Assembly: GCF_047126315.1 (NCBI RefSeq)
Contig: NZ_CP138953.1
Coordinates: 2,108,001 to 2,172,000, forward strand
Origin: Shimia sp022448905
Lineage (GTDB): Bacteria > Pseudomonadota > Alphaproteobacteria > Rhodobacterales > Rhodobacteraceae
Direction of reading: 5' to 3'
DNA: 64,000 nt
Position 1 is the first letter of the stretch; every line of letters begins with the position of its first letter. The position numbers and the translations under genes are program-made. The notes below the pieces were generated by a model. It had not been told where the DNA came from and did no database searches. It saw only the letters and a program-made list of their open reading frames with translations. This document shows positions 1 to 7,602 of the stretch, in pieces.

Positions 1-513
1 AAGGGCTTCGATTTGCGAGGTCACCGCTTTGGACATCGGTTTGGTCTGGGAAGAAAACTTCGCAACCACTCCGCCGTCAGGGCCAATCAGGACCTTGCTA
101 AAATTCCACCGCGGCACATAGCCAGCTTCCTCACGCAGCGACACAAATAGGGGATGCGCGGTTTTGCCTTTGATCGAGGTGATCCCTGTCATCGGCATGT
201 CGATGCCATATTGCAGCTCGCAGAATTCTTTCACTTCGGCGTTTGACCCTAACTCTTGTTTGAAGTCGTCAGAAGGCACTGCGAGCACCACCAGCCCTTG
301 ATCGCGGTAGGTGTCATAGAGGTCCTGCAGCCCGCGGTACTGCTTGGTGAAGGCACATTGTGACGCCGTATTCACCACCAAAACCGGCTGTCCGGCCCAG
401 TCCGAGACCGCAAGCGTGCCGCCGTCAATCGAGTCAAACGTGGCTGACAATTCCAAGGCGAAGGCAGCGCTCGCCGTGGACAGCGTTATTATCAAAGCAG
501 TTAGGAACTTCAT
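1..513 (-). CDS. Glutathione peroxidase family protein, 3' end outside window
   Basis: A thiol peroxidase of the glutathione peroxidase fold that would reduce hydroperoxides, probably in the periplasm. The 171 residues visible begin with a hydrophobic signal peptide (about residues 1-19, cleavage after AFA). The peroxidatic residue is cysteine, not selenocysteine, in NTASQCAFT (Cys53). Gln86 (FKQE) and Trp136-Asn137 (RWNFSK) complete the usual tetrad. The ATG at 513 is preceded by GGAGG six bases upstream. The C-terminal end runs off the window. The gene is transcribed leftwards, downstream of the broken amidohydrolase, with no sign that the two are functionally linked. Family assignment is firm; the physiological reductant (glutathione or thioredoxin) cannot be told. 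Confidence 0.85.
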   Translation of the reverse strand, partial: MKFLTALIITLSTASAAFALELSATFDSIDGGTLAVSDWAGQPVLVVNTASQCAFTKQYRGLQDLYDTYRDQGLVVLAVPSDDFKQELGSNAEVKEFCELQYGIDMPMTGITSIKGKTAHPLFVSLREEAGYVPRWNFSKVLIGPDGGVVAKFSSQTKPMSKAVTSQIEAL

Positions 514-594
514 ATCGACCCTCCGTTTATTCGATTACGGCACAGAGGGCGCCTTGGATGTCCTTGTGATGCTATGCGAGACGTGCCTGAGGGA

Positions 595-1420
595 TCACGC
601 TTTTAGGTCATAAAACCGTGCGGCGTTGTCCCCAAACACGGCGGCGTGCCAATCGTTGGGGACCAGCGTCTCCATGGCCGCGAACAGCGTGCCATAGTCG
701 GAATAGAGGCTGTCGACCGGGAAGTTTGAGCCAAACATCACGCGGTCCTGGCCAAACTGATCCAAGCAGGTTTTCACAATTGGCGCGATGCTCTGCTGCG
801 TCCACAGATGCTCGAACATACCAAGGCCGGAGAGCCTGCAGGATACGTTGGGCAGAGCGGAAAGAAGCTCTAATTCCTTCGTCCAAGCGTTTAAGCCAGC
901 CGTGCTGCGATCATGTGGAGACCCGGCATGGCAGAGGGCAACCTGTAGCTCAGGCACTTGCGCCAACACATGGGCGGTGTCCTTCATAAGCTCCGGGATC
1001 AATTGCAAATCGAAGCGCAAGCCACGCCGCGCAATCTCTTTCAAGCCTGCCAGAAACCGCGGGTCTTGCAGCAAAGCGTTGGTGCCGGTTTGCGCATCCT
1101 CGCCCGGAGCGCGGCCAACAATCTGGCGCACGCCCTGCATAGTGGAGAGGTTTTGCAGCAGGTCGAGGTCCCTTGCTAGCGTGTCTGTAGTGAGATCACA
1201 AAACGCGACCTGGGCCAAAGGCCACTGTGGGTTTGCGTCTGCCACCTCCTGCACCCAGAGCGCCTCTTGCAGCGGATCCTCGGCGCCCACTTGAATGTGG
1301 ACAGACCCTGAAATGCCATGCTGCTTGGCGTCAGCAGTGAATTCGTCCAGCAGGTAGTTGCGCTGAATGGGGCCCGGGTCACCAAAGAACCGTTCAACCC
1401 CTTGCGCCATCAGCCAGGGG
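595..1420 (-). pseudogene. Amidohydrolase (TIM-barrel lactonase type), 5' end removed by IS3
   Basis: Resembles amidohydrolase-2 family enzymes, such as sugar-lactone hydrolases. Recognisable motifs are CHAGSPHD, CRLSGLGMF and the C-terminal GSNFPVDSLYSDYG. An ATG at 1410 would give 271 residues, but the reading frame continues upstream as Pro-Trp-Leu to base 1420, exactly where the IS3 fragment begins. Family members carry about 20 further residues there, including the metal-binding HxH (as in DAHQHFW). Those residues are absent on both sides of the insertion. The remaining protein therefore lacks a metal site and is probably inactive. The missing 5' end is not found to the right of the IS at 3436, so DNA was also deleted. 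Confidence 0.8.
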
Positions 1421-1932
1421 TGTCCGTCGTCAAAGTTTTTGGAACCAAAAGCGGCGTGAACTAAGAGAGTGTTCGGCTCATCGGGTCGGTTTGATTATGC
1501 TGCGCGTTGACTGTGATGCAAGCGTCGCGCTTCGAATGTCTTCCGTTTGATCCTTTCTCGTTGTTCCAGAATGGCTTGGTCACGTCCGAAGTAGACATCG
1601 GCTGGTGTGACGTTTTTCAGGCTCTCGTGATATCGCTGGTGATTGTAATGATCGACGAAGGCTTCGATTTGGTCTTCGAGATCGCCGGGCAGGAAATAGT
1701 TTTCCAGCAAGATCCGGTTCTTCAAAGTTTGATGCCAACGCTCGATCTTGCCCTGCGTCTGGGGATGATACGGCGCTCCACGTGAATGTTTCATGCCTTT
1801 GTCCTGCAGCCACTCAGCCAGGTCACCCGAGACGTAACTGGAGCCGTTGTCGCTGAGTAGGCGCGGTTTGTGGACAACGTGGACCTGATCGCACCCTGAC
1901 GCCTGCAAAGCCAAGTCCAGCGTGTCAGTCAC
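1421..1932 (-). mobile_element. IS3-family right-end fragment, inverted
   Basis: These 512 bases are the exact reverse complement, as far as can be read by eye, of 2924-3435, the right end of the adjacent complete element. The fragment starts with the terminal TGTCCGTCGTC and stops directly against the left terminus of the full copy at 1933. It carries the last 145 codons of orfB (1495-1932) without orfA or a left end. No target duplication is visible at 1420/1421 and 3435/3436. Confidence 0.9.
1495..1932 (-). pseudogene. IS3 OrfB transposase fragment (C-terminal 145 residues)
   Basis: Identical in sequence to the C-terminal part of the OrfB at 2381-3361. It starts inside the catalytic domain and retains the second Asp (LLSDNG) and the Glu (GKIERWH) of the DDE triad, but not the first Asp. 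It cannot be an active transposase. The apparent start codon is chance, created from GTG ACT GAC within the gene. Confidence 0.9.
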
Positions 1933-2018
1933 TGTCTGACGTCAGCACCTATGGGTCCAATTAGGGTGATTTGATAAGGGAGAGTTTCTGGCTCATCGTA
2001 ACCACTAAGGAGTGGAAG

Positions 2019-2384
2019 ATGAGAAAGACTACGAAGAGCCCTGGCGAGAAGATCGTTAAAGATATCAAGCGCGCCACCCGTAAACAGTATTCGGCGGAAG
2101 AGAAGATCCGTATCGTCCTTGATGGTCTTCGTGGCGAGGACAGCATAGCTGAACTGTGTCGCCGCGAGGGGATTTCTCAAGGCGTTTACTACAAATGGTC
2201 GAAGGACTTCATGGAGGCCGGTAAGAAGCGGCTGGCGGGCGATACAGCGCGTGCCGCAAACACTGACGAGGTGAAAGAACTGCGCCGCGAAGCAAAGGAT
2301 CTCAAGGAGGTTGTCGCGGAGCAAACATTGGAACTGCGTCTTCTCAAAAAAAGCATGACAGGCGATGGGGGCGACCACGAATGA
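2019..2384 (+). CDS. IS3 transposase OrfA
   Basis: A 121-residue helix-turn-helix protein that binds the element's ends. The HTH occupies roughly residues 18-65 (YSAEEKIRIVLDGL ... GVYYKW), followed by a leucine-zipper-like coiled coil (VKELRREAKDLKEVV). The ATG at 2019 follows AAGGAG at 2007-2012; a longer frame to 1971 lacks a good start. The stop overlaps the OrfB start as ATGA (2381-2384). An A8 run at 2346-2353 just upstream could allow ribosome slippage to make an OrfAB fusion, as is known for IS3 elements. Confidence 0.88.
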   Translation: MRKTTKSPGEKIVKDIKRATRKQYSAEEKIRIVLDGLRGEDSIAELCRREGISQGVYYKWSKDFMEAGKKRLAGDTARAANTDEVKELRREAKDLKEVVAEQTLELRLLKKSMTGDGGDHE

Positions 2385-3361
2385 GGTATGCCGCATCCGA
2401 GAAGCTGGAGATCATCCGGTTGGTTGAAGAAAGCCATCTGTCAGCGCGTCGTACATTGGCCAAACTGGGTATCCCTCGCACCACATTCTACCGTTGGTAC
2501 GACCGATACCTGCAGCGCGGGGAGGCTGGTCTTGAGGATCAGTCTCCCAAGCCCAAACACGTTTGGAACCGCGTTCCAGACGAGGTGAAGCGCAAGGTCG
2601 TCAGCTTCGCCTTGAAAGAGACAGAGCTGTCACCCCGCGAGTTGGCGGTGACCTTCACAGACCAAGAACGGTACTTTGTATCGGAATCCACAGTGTATCG
2701 CACGCTCAAGGCACATGACCTGATCACCAGCCCAGCATTCATCGTGCTGAAAGCCGCGAATGAGTTCGAGCATAAGACAACGGCCATCAACCAGCTTTGG
2801 CAGACCGACTTTACCTATCTCAAGGTTCTGGGGTGGGGCTGGTTCTATCTCAGCACAATCCTGGACGATTACAGCCGCTACATCATCTCGTGGAAGCTCT
2901 GCACGACCATGCGGGCGGAGGATGTGACTGACACGCTGGACTTGGCTTTGCAGGCGTCAGGGTGCGATCAGGTCCACGTTGTCCACAAACCGCGCCTACT
3001 CAGCGACAACGGCTCCAGTTATGTCTCGGGTGACCTGGCTGAGTGGCTGCAGGACAAAGGCATGAAACATTCACGTGGAGCGCCGTATCATCCCCAGACG
3101 CAGGGCAAGATCGAGCGTTGGCATCAAACTTTGAAGAACCGGATCTTGCTGGAAAACTATTTCCTGCCCGGCGATCTCGAAGACCAAATCGAAGCCTTCG
3201 TCGATCATTACAATCACCAGCGATATCACGAGAGCCTGAAAAACGTCACACCAGCCGATGTCTACTTCGGACGTGACCAAGCCATTCTGGAACAACGAGA
3301 AAGGATCAAACGGAAGACATTCGAAGCGCGACGCTTGCATCACAGTCAACGCGCAGCATAA
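2381..3361 (+). CDS. IS3 transposase OrfB (DDE integrase core)
   Basis: A 326-residue transposase catalysing strand transfer of the element. The N-terminal third is a HTH region (SARRTLAKLGIPRTTFYRW). The rve integrase core follows, with the DDE residues in WQTDFTYLK, LLSDNGSSY and GKIERWHQTLKN. Full length, with no breaks. Its last 145 codons are duplicated in inverted orientation at 1495-1932. Translation starts at the ATG overlapping the OrfA stop. Confidence 0.92.
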   Translation: MRYAASEKLEIIRLVEESHLSARRTLAKLGIPRTTFYRWYDRYLQRGEAGLEDQSPKPKHVWNRVPDEVKRKVVSFALKETELSPRELAVTFTDQERYFVSESTVYRTLKAHDLITSPAFIVLKAANEFEHKTTAINQLWQTDFTYLKVLGWGWFYLSTILDDYSRYIISWKLCTTMRAEDVTDTLDLALQASGCDQVHVVHKPRLLSDNGSSYVSGDLAEWLQDKGMKHSRGAPYHPQTQGKIERWHQTLKNRILLENYFLPGDLEDQIEAFVDHYNHQRYHESLKNVTPADVYFGRDQAILEQRERIKRKTFEARRLHHSQRAA

Positions 3362-3435
3362 TCAAACCGACCCGATGAGCCGAACACTCTCTTAGTTCAC
3401 GCCGCTTTTGGTTCCAAAAACTTTGACGACGGACA

Positions 3436-3777
3436 GCGCTGTGCAAGGACGAATTTGGTGCATCGAGCGAGATAAGTTGGCTCTGCGTCAAGACGAGAAA
3501 ACTGGTGAAGAATGTAGCGGTTGCACGGATTGGCCGATTCCGGCGATTTCTAAGCATCGCGCTAACCTTCGCCATACTCAAAAGTTGAACTAACCAATGC
3601 GTTTAGTTCAGTAAGAAAATTGTACTGTCTCGTTTGGGGAGGAGATTTTGCGGCAGCCGATGGTCGTTTGATTGACTGTTGAGTGTCCTCAAAGCAAACC
3701 TCAGTACGTTAGGGTCTTGAGCAGAAATGTTGAATTTGACCTGTCCAAGATTTGACATCCTATACCTTGAAACCAAT
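3436..3777. other. Intergenic, no intact gene (342 bp)
   Basis: Lies between the right end of the IS3 element and the end of the IclR gene. Short open frames exist in several phases but none has a ribosome site or a recognisable domain. A run on the plus strand ending at about 3592 (RFRRFLSIALTFAILKS) could be the decayed end of a coding sequence, but I do not recognise it. The missing start of the amidohydrolase is not here. Confidence 0.5.
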
Positions 3778-4545
3778 TCAGTCTTCTTGGAACAAAACGG
3801 TGCTTAGCCGAACTGCAGCATCATGCAATATGTGTTTACGTTCCACTGCGTCCTTCAGGGACATCCGTTGTGCCGGGCCGTGATAGGCCAAAGCGGCAAA
3901 GAAACGACTGTTTGGATCGAAGACCGGAACCGCAATTGCAACCATACCGTCTAGGAACTCTTCCTGGTCAAGAGAGTACCCTTGTTTCCTGATGGCGGCG
4001 AGTTGAGTCAGGAGCTTTAGCGGATCGACAAGCGTGTGTTGGGTCATCGCTTTGAGGTTCAGTGAGGAGACCAAAGCTTCGCGCTTTTTGGGGGCGAGGC
4101 TCGCCAGGAATGCTTTGCCACTTGCAGTGCAATGAAAGGGAACGCTGGACCCGATTGGCAGTTGAATTCGGAACGGCCAATCTGTCTCCACGCGGTCCAG
4201 ATAGTGCATCCCTGAGTTTCCTGGCACGGCGTAATTGACCGTTTCGCCAATTTGTCGTGCCACGTCGGTGAGGATTTGATGGCGCGCAACGTGGTCTCTT
4301 GAGTTGTGTAGCAGGCCTGATCCCAAGTCTCGCAGGCGACGGGCCACCTGATAGCTCTTCGATTTGCCGGGGCGTGTCAGAAATCCGTTTTCCTCAAGAG
4401 TCACGCATAGCCTGTGAACCGTTTGTTTTGGGAGCCCGAGCTGTTCGTTAATCTCCGTCGCTGTCAACGCATGATCGCTTTTTCCCAAAACCTCCAAAAT
4501 CAGAAGTGTGCGCAAATTGGTTGGAATCCGATCAGTCGGCGACAT
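3778..4545 (-). CDS. IclR-family transcriptional regulator
   Basis: A 255-residue regulator with an N-terminal winged HTH (roughly residues 10-70; ATEINEQLGLPKQTVHRL) and the C-terminal IclR effector domain (HCTASGKAFLA, then DQEEFLDGMVAIAVPVFD). I prefer the ATG at 4545, which has GAAGAGGG just upstream, over the ATG at 4566. It is divergent from the GMC-TRAP-sulfonate genes across a short AT-rich gap, so it is the likely local regulator. IclR proteins often sense a substrate or intermediate of the neighbouring pathway; here a sulfonate is the natural guess. Activator or repressor role cannot be told from sequence. Confidence 0.88.
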   Translation of the reverse strand: MSPTDRIPTNLRTLLILEVLGKSDHALTATEINEQLGLPKQTVHRLCVTLEENGFLTRPGKSKSYQVARRLRDLGSGLLHNSRDHVARHQILTDVARQIGETVNYAVPGNSGMHYLDRVETDWPFRIQLPIGSSVPFHCTASGKAFLASLAPKKREALVSSLNLKAMTQHTLVDPLKLLTQLAAIRKQGYSLDQEEFLDGMVAIAVPVFDPNSRFFAALAYHGPAQRMSLKDAVERKHILHDAAVRLSTVLFQED

Positions 4546-4650
4546 GAAGCCCTCTTCAAAAAACAATAGTGCATTTTTCGCGAATCATTGTAGCGTCAAT
4601 ATTTATGAAAAACGAGATCAAAAGTCTCAATTTTTGAGTTTTGAGGTGAA
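4546..4650. promoter_or_regulatory. Divergent promoter region with candidate IclR operator
   Basis: This AT-rich gap separates the IclR gene from the GMC gene. It holds the dyad CTCAA-TTT-TTGAG at 4626-4638, only 12 bases before the GMC start, with the ribosome site GAGGTG at 4643-4648. A dyad this close to the start codon would suit repression. The assignment to IclR is inferred from position only. Confidence 0.4.
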
Positions 4651-6249
4651 ATGGAGTTCGACTTTGTAATCGTTGGAGCTGGGTCTGCGGGCTGTGCGTT
4701 GGCAAACCGATTGTCGGCGGACGAACGATACTCTGTTGCTTTGATCGAAGCGGGACCTGCGGACAGAAATCCATGGATCCACATTCCGGTTGGATATTTC
4801 CGAACAATGGGCAATCCGAAGTCGGACTGGATGTATGTCACCGAGCCGGACGATGGGATTTCTGGCCGCGCCATTTCATGGCCCAGAGGCCGGGTTCTTG
4901 GTGGATCGAGTTCCATCAACGGGTTGCTTTACGTACGCGGTCAACCTCAGGATTATGACCACTGGGCGCAACAGGGGTGCTTCGGGTGGTCTTGGGAAGA
5001 TGTGCTACCTCTGTTCAAACGGGCCGAAACTTGGCAGGGGGCAGATGAGAGCGGTGTGCGCGGGGCGGAAGGTCCGCTTTCGGTACAAGAGTCGCGATTG
5101 ACCCGCACAGTGGTGGATGTGTGGCTCGATGCGGCTGAGGCGGCCGGGTACAAGCGTACGGCAGACTACAATGGTGAGGATCAAGAGGGGGTTGGATACT
5201 TCCAGCTGACCATGAAAGGCGGCCGTCGATGTTCTGCCGCCGTCGCGTATCTGAAACCGATCAAAGACCGCAAGAACCTTACCATTCTTACGAATGCGCA
5301 GGCAGAAAAGGTCCTGATTGAGCATCACAGGGCTATAGGCGTTCGTGTCAAACGCCATGGTGCTAGGGAAAACGTGCGGGCACGCAAAGAGGTGATCCTG
5401 AGCGCCGGCGCCATAGGGTCTCCTCAGATTTTGATGTTGTCTGGCGTCGGCGATCCTGAGGAATTGTCACCCCACGGCATAGAAGTGCGCGCCGCGCTGA
5501 CGGGCGTTGGAAAAAACTTGCAGGACCATCTACAGGCGCGGCCTGTCTTCAAAACCAATCTCAGCACGATCAACACAGAAGCCAACAGCATCTTCAAGCA
5601 AGGCCTGATGGCGCTTCAATATGCGCTGACACAGCGTGGTCCCATGACGATGGCTGCCAGCCTTGGAGCGGGGTTTTTAAAGACTGAGGACCATCTTGAG
5701 ACCCCGGACATACAGTTCCACATCCAACCCTGGAGTGCGGACAAACCTGCGGATGGCCCTCATAAGTTCTCCGCCTTCACAGCTTCGGTTCTTCAATTGC
5801 GCCCCGAAAGCGCGGGCCACCTTTCTTTGCGCTCTGCAAAAATGGAAGATCACCCCGAGATTCATCCAAACTACCTGGCCACGGACCTGGACTGTAAAAC
5901 GATTGTGAAGGGCATTCAGATCGCGAGGAAAATCTCGCAAACGGCCCCGCTAAAATCTCACGTCTCAGAGGAGCACGCGCCAGGTCCTGGAGTGGCTCTA
6001 GATGATGAGCAAGCGACGCTTGATTGGGCTCGGCAAACATCGGTCACGATCTATCATCCCACAGGAACCTGTAAAATGGGCAACGATGATCGGGCCGTTG
6101 TTGACCCGCGTTTGCGTGTGAGGGGGATCGATGGGCTTCGAGTCGCCGATGCGTCGATCATGCCCCAGATCGTGAGTGGGAACACCAATGCGCCTTGCAT
6201 AATGATTGGAGAGAAAGCCGCAGACCTTGTGCTGGAGGATGCAAAATGA
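4651..6249 (+). CDS. GMC-family FAD-dependent alcohol dehydrogenase
   Basis: A 532-residue choline-dehydrogenase-like flavoprotein that oxidises a primary or secondary alcohol. The dinucleotide-binding motif GAGSAG is at residues 9-14. The GMC signature follows (WPRGRVLGGSSSING), and the catalytic His469 is in YHPTGTCKMG, followed by SGNTNAPCIMIGEKAAD. Length is normal for the family. It is the first gene of the rightward sulfonate set, just before the TRAP transporter. From context the substrate may be a hydroxy-sulfonate. The known isethionate dehydrogenase IseJ is also of this family, so isethionate to sulfoacetaldehyde is one possibility and DHPS oxidation another. The annotation choline dehydrogenase would be unsafe. 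Confidence 0.85.
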   Translation: MEFDFVIVGAGSAGCALANRLSADERYSVALIEAGPADRNPWIHIPVGYFRTMGNPKSDWMYVTEPDDGISGRAISWPRGRVLGGSSSINGLLYVRGQPQDYDHWAQQGCFGWSWEDVLPLFKRAETWQGADESGVRGAEGPLSVQESRLTRTVVDVWLDAAEAAGYKRTADYNGEDQEGVGYFQLTMKGGRRCSAAVAYLKPIKDRKNLTILTNAQAEKVLIEHHRAIGVRVKRHGARENVRARKEVILSAGAIGSPQILMLSGVGDPEELSPHGIEVRAALTGVGKNLQDHLQARPVFKTNLSTINTEANSIFKQGLMALQYALTQRGPMTMAASLGAGFLKTEDHLETPDIQFHIQPWSADKPADGPHKFSAFTASVLQLRPESAGHLSLRSAKMEDHPEIHPNYLATDLDCKTIVKGIQIARKISQTAPLKSHVSEEHAPGPGVALDDEQATLDWARQTSVTIYHPTGTCKMGNDDRAVVDPRLRVRGIDGLRVADASIMPQIVSGNTNAPCIMIGEKAADLVLEDAK

Positions 6250-6390
6250 CGCGAGGCACAACAACCAGGTTGCCGCTTTCGCGTGCGGAACATGGGTCAT
6301 CAGAATGGCCCCAAAAACTCCGGGGCACCGCCTTCAGCCCTGAGACAAATCAAAAAGATACAGAGGGCTTTTCTCAAGGGAGGACTAAAA

Positions 6391-7485
6391 ATGTTCAAAC
6401 TTAAGCAGGTAGCAGCCAGTGCCGCTGCGCTGGCGCTCATGGCGTCAGCTGCAATGGCAGAAAAGGTGCTACGTATTCAATCAGTGCTGCCTAACACCGC
6501 TGACGAAGTCCATATGCTGAACGAATTTGGCAAGGACGTCGCGGCTTTGACAAATGGCTCGTTGACGATCGAAGTTTTGCCTGCGGGCGCGGTCGTTGGG
6601 CCGCGCGACATTATGGATGCTGTTGACGCGGGCCTCGTGGAAGGAGGTTTTGCTTGGACCCACTATTGGGGCGGCAAACACGTTGCAGCAAACCTGTTTG
6701 GCGCGCCGGTGGCGGGTGCAGGTGTTGGCTTGGACAACATCGCGTTTCTCAGTTGGTTCCAATACGGCGGCGGAAAAGAACTCTATGATCAGCTTTGGGT
6801 TGAAATGGGCGTGAACGTGAAAGGCTTCATGCTGCAGCCGGTAGGCCCAGAGGCTTTGGGTTGGTTCCCCAAACCCATCGAGTCTATGGATGATTTCCGG
6901 CAAATGCGGTTCCGTGCCCCTCCAGGGATGGTTGGCGCAGCCTACGCCGACATTGGTGTTCCCGCGGTTGCTATGGGCGGCGGAGACATCCTGCCAGCGC
7001 TGGAAAAGGGTACCATCGACGCAGCCGAATGGTGCTGCCCGAAACCTGACAGCGTGTTTGGTTTCCAGAAAGTCTTGAAGCATTACTACTTGCAGGGTCT
7101 GCACCAGGTTACTGTGAATGCCGACATGTATGTGAACCTCGACTTCTACAACAGCCTGAGTGACACCGAGAAGAAAGCGCTGGAAGTTGCCGCGAACGCC
7201 TCTCTGTCCAAATCGTTGTCGTACCGGATCTATGAGAACGGCAAGGCCCTGAAGGACTTGACCGAGAACCATGGTGTGATTTTGGAAGACACTCCGGCTG
7301 ACTACTTCACCGAGTACATGGCTGCAGCCAAGAATGCGCTGCAAGCAGCTGCCGATGAAAATGAGTTCTTTGCTGAAGTGTGGCAATCCCAGAAAGACTT
7401 CGCAGACATTGCGGTTCCCTTCTGGGCTGGCGCTCAGACGTCAAACGCGGGGCTCGGTCGAGCCCATGCAGCAACGTTGAAGTAA
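6391..7485 (+). CDS. TRAP transporter solute-binding protein (DctP type)
   Basis: A 364-residue periplasmic binding protein of a TRAP uptake system, which uses a sodium gradient rather than ATP. The signal peptide covers residues 1-23 (MFKLKQVAASAAALALMASAAMA). The mature protein carries the DctP landmarks LPAGAVVGPRDIMDAV, RFRAPPGM and KGTIDAAEWCCP. The ATG at 6391 has GGGAGGA nine bases upstream; the longer frame from 6283 has none. In Ruegeria, a TRAP system (HpsKLM) is described for DHPS uptake, and the neighbouring hpsNOP genes suggest the same ligand here. That ligand is inferred, not shown. Confidence 0.9.
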   Translation: MFKLKQVAASAAALALMASAAMAEKVLRIQSVLPNTADEVHMLNEFGKDVAALTNGSLTIEVLPAGAVVGPRDIMDAVDAGLVEGGFAWTHYWGGKHVAANLFGAPVAGAGVGLDNIAFLSWFQYGGGKELYDQLWVEMGVNVKGFMLQPVGPEALGWFPKPIESMDDFRQMRFRAPPGMVGAAYADIGVPAVAMGGGDILPALEKGTIDAAEWCCPKPDSVFGFQKVLKHYYLQGLHQVTVNADMYVNLDFYNSLSDTEKKALEVAANASLSKSLSYRIYENGKALKDLTENHGVILEDTPADYFTEYMAAAKNALQAAADENEFFAEVWQSQKDFADIAVPFWAGAQTSNAGLGRAHAATLK

Positions 7486-7496
7486 CTTAATAACGT

Positions 7497-7560
7497 GCGG
7501 GGCCACGCTGGCCCCGCGCTTCAGTTTTGATGAGGACAGGCGTCCTTTTCAAAACTGAAG
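7497..7560 (+). terminator. Tandem hairpins between TRAP binding protein and membrane subunit
   Basis: Two stem-loops fill the gap after the binding-protein gene. The first is GCGGGGCCA (7497-7505) with TGGCCCCGC (7509-7517), loop CGC. The second pairs CTTCAGTTTTGA (7519-7530) with TCAAAACTGAAG (7549-7560), a perfect 12-bp stem, and has an inner AGGAC/GTCCT stem at 7533-7546. There is no long U-run, so they look more like a partial terminator or an mRNA-stabilising element that favours binding-protein synthesis. Confidence 0.65.
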
Positions 7561-7602
7561 ACCCGAAAATTGGGCGCTGAACGGGACAAGGGAGACAACG
7601 GC

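Larger units (their letters stand above)
1933..3435 (+). mobile_element. Complete IS3-family insertion sequence
   Basis: A 1503-bp element with overlapping orfA and orfB. The left end reads TGTCTGACGTCAG and the right end, reverse-complemented, reads TGTCCGTCGTCAAAG: imperfect terminal inverted repeats beginning with TG as in the IS3 family. Both reading frames are intact, so it may be active. Its left end abuts a truncated inverted copy of itself (1421-1932), forming a foldback structure. Confidence 0.9.

Noticed and set aside
6308..6326. Hairpin GCCCC / GGGGC between the GMC gene and the TRAP binding protein
   Set aside because: Only five base pairs with a nine-base loop and no U-run; too weak to call a terminator.
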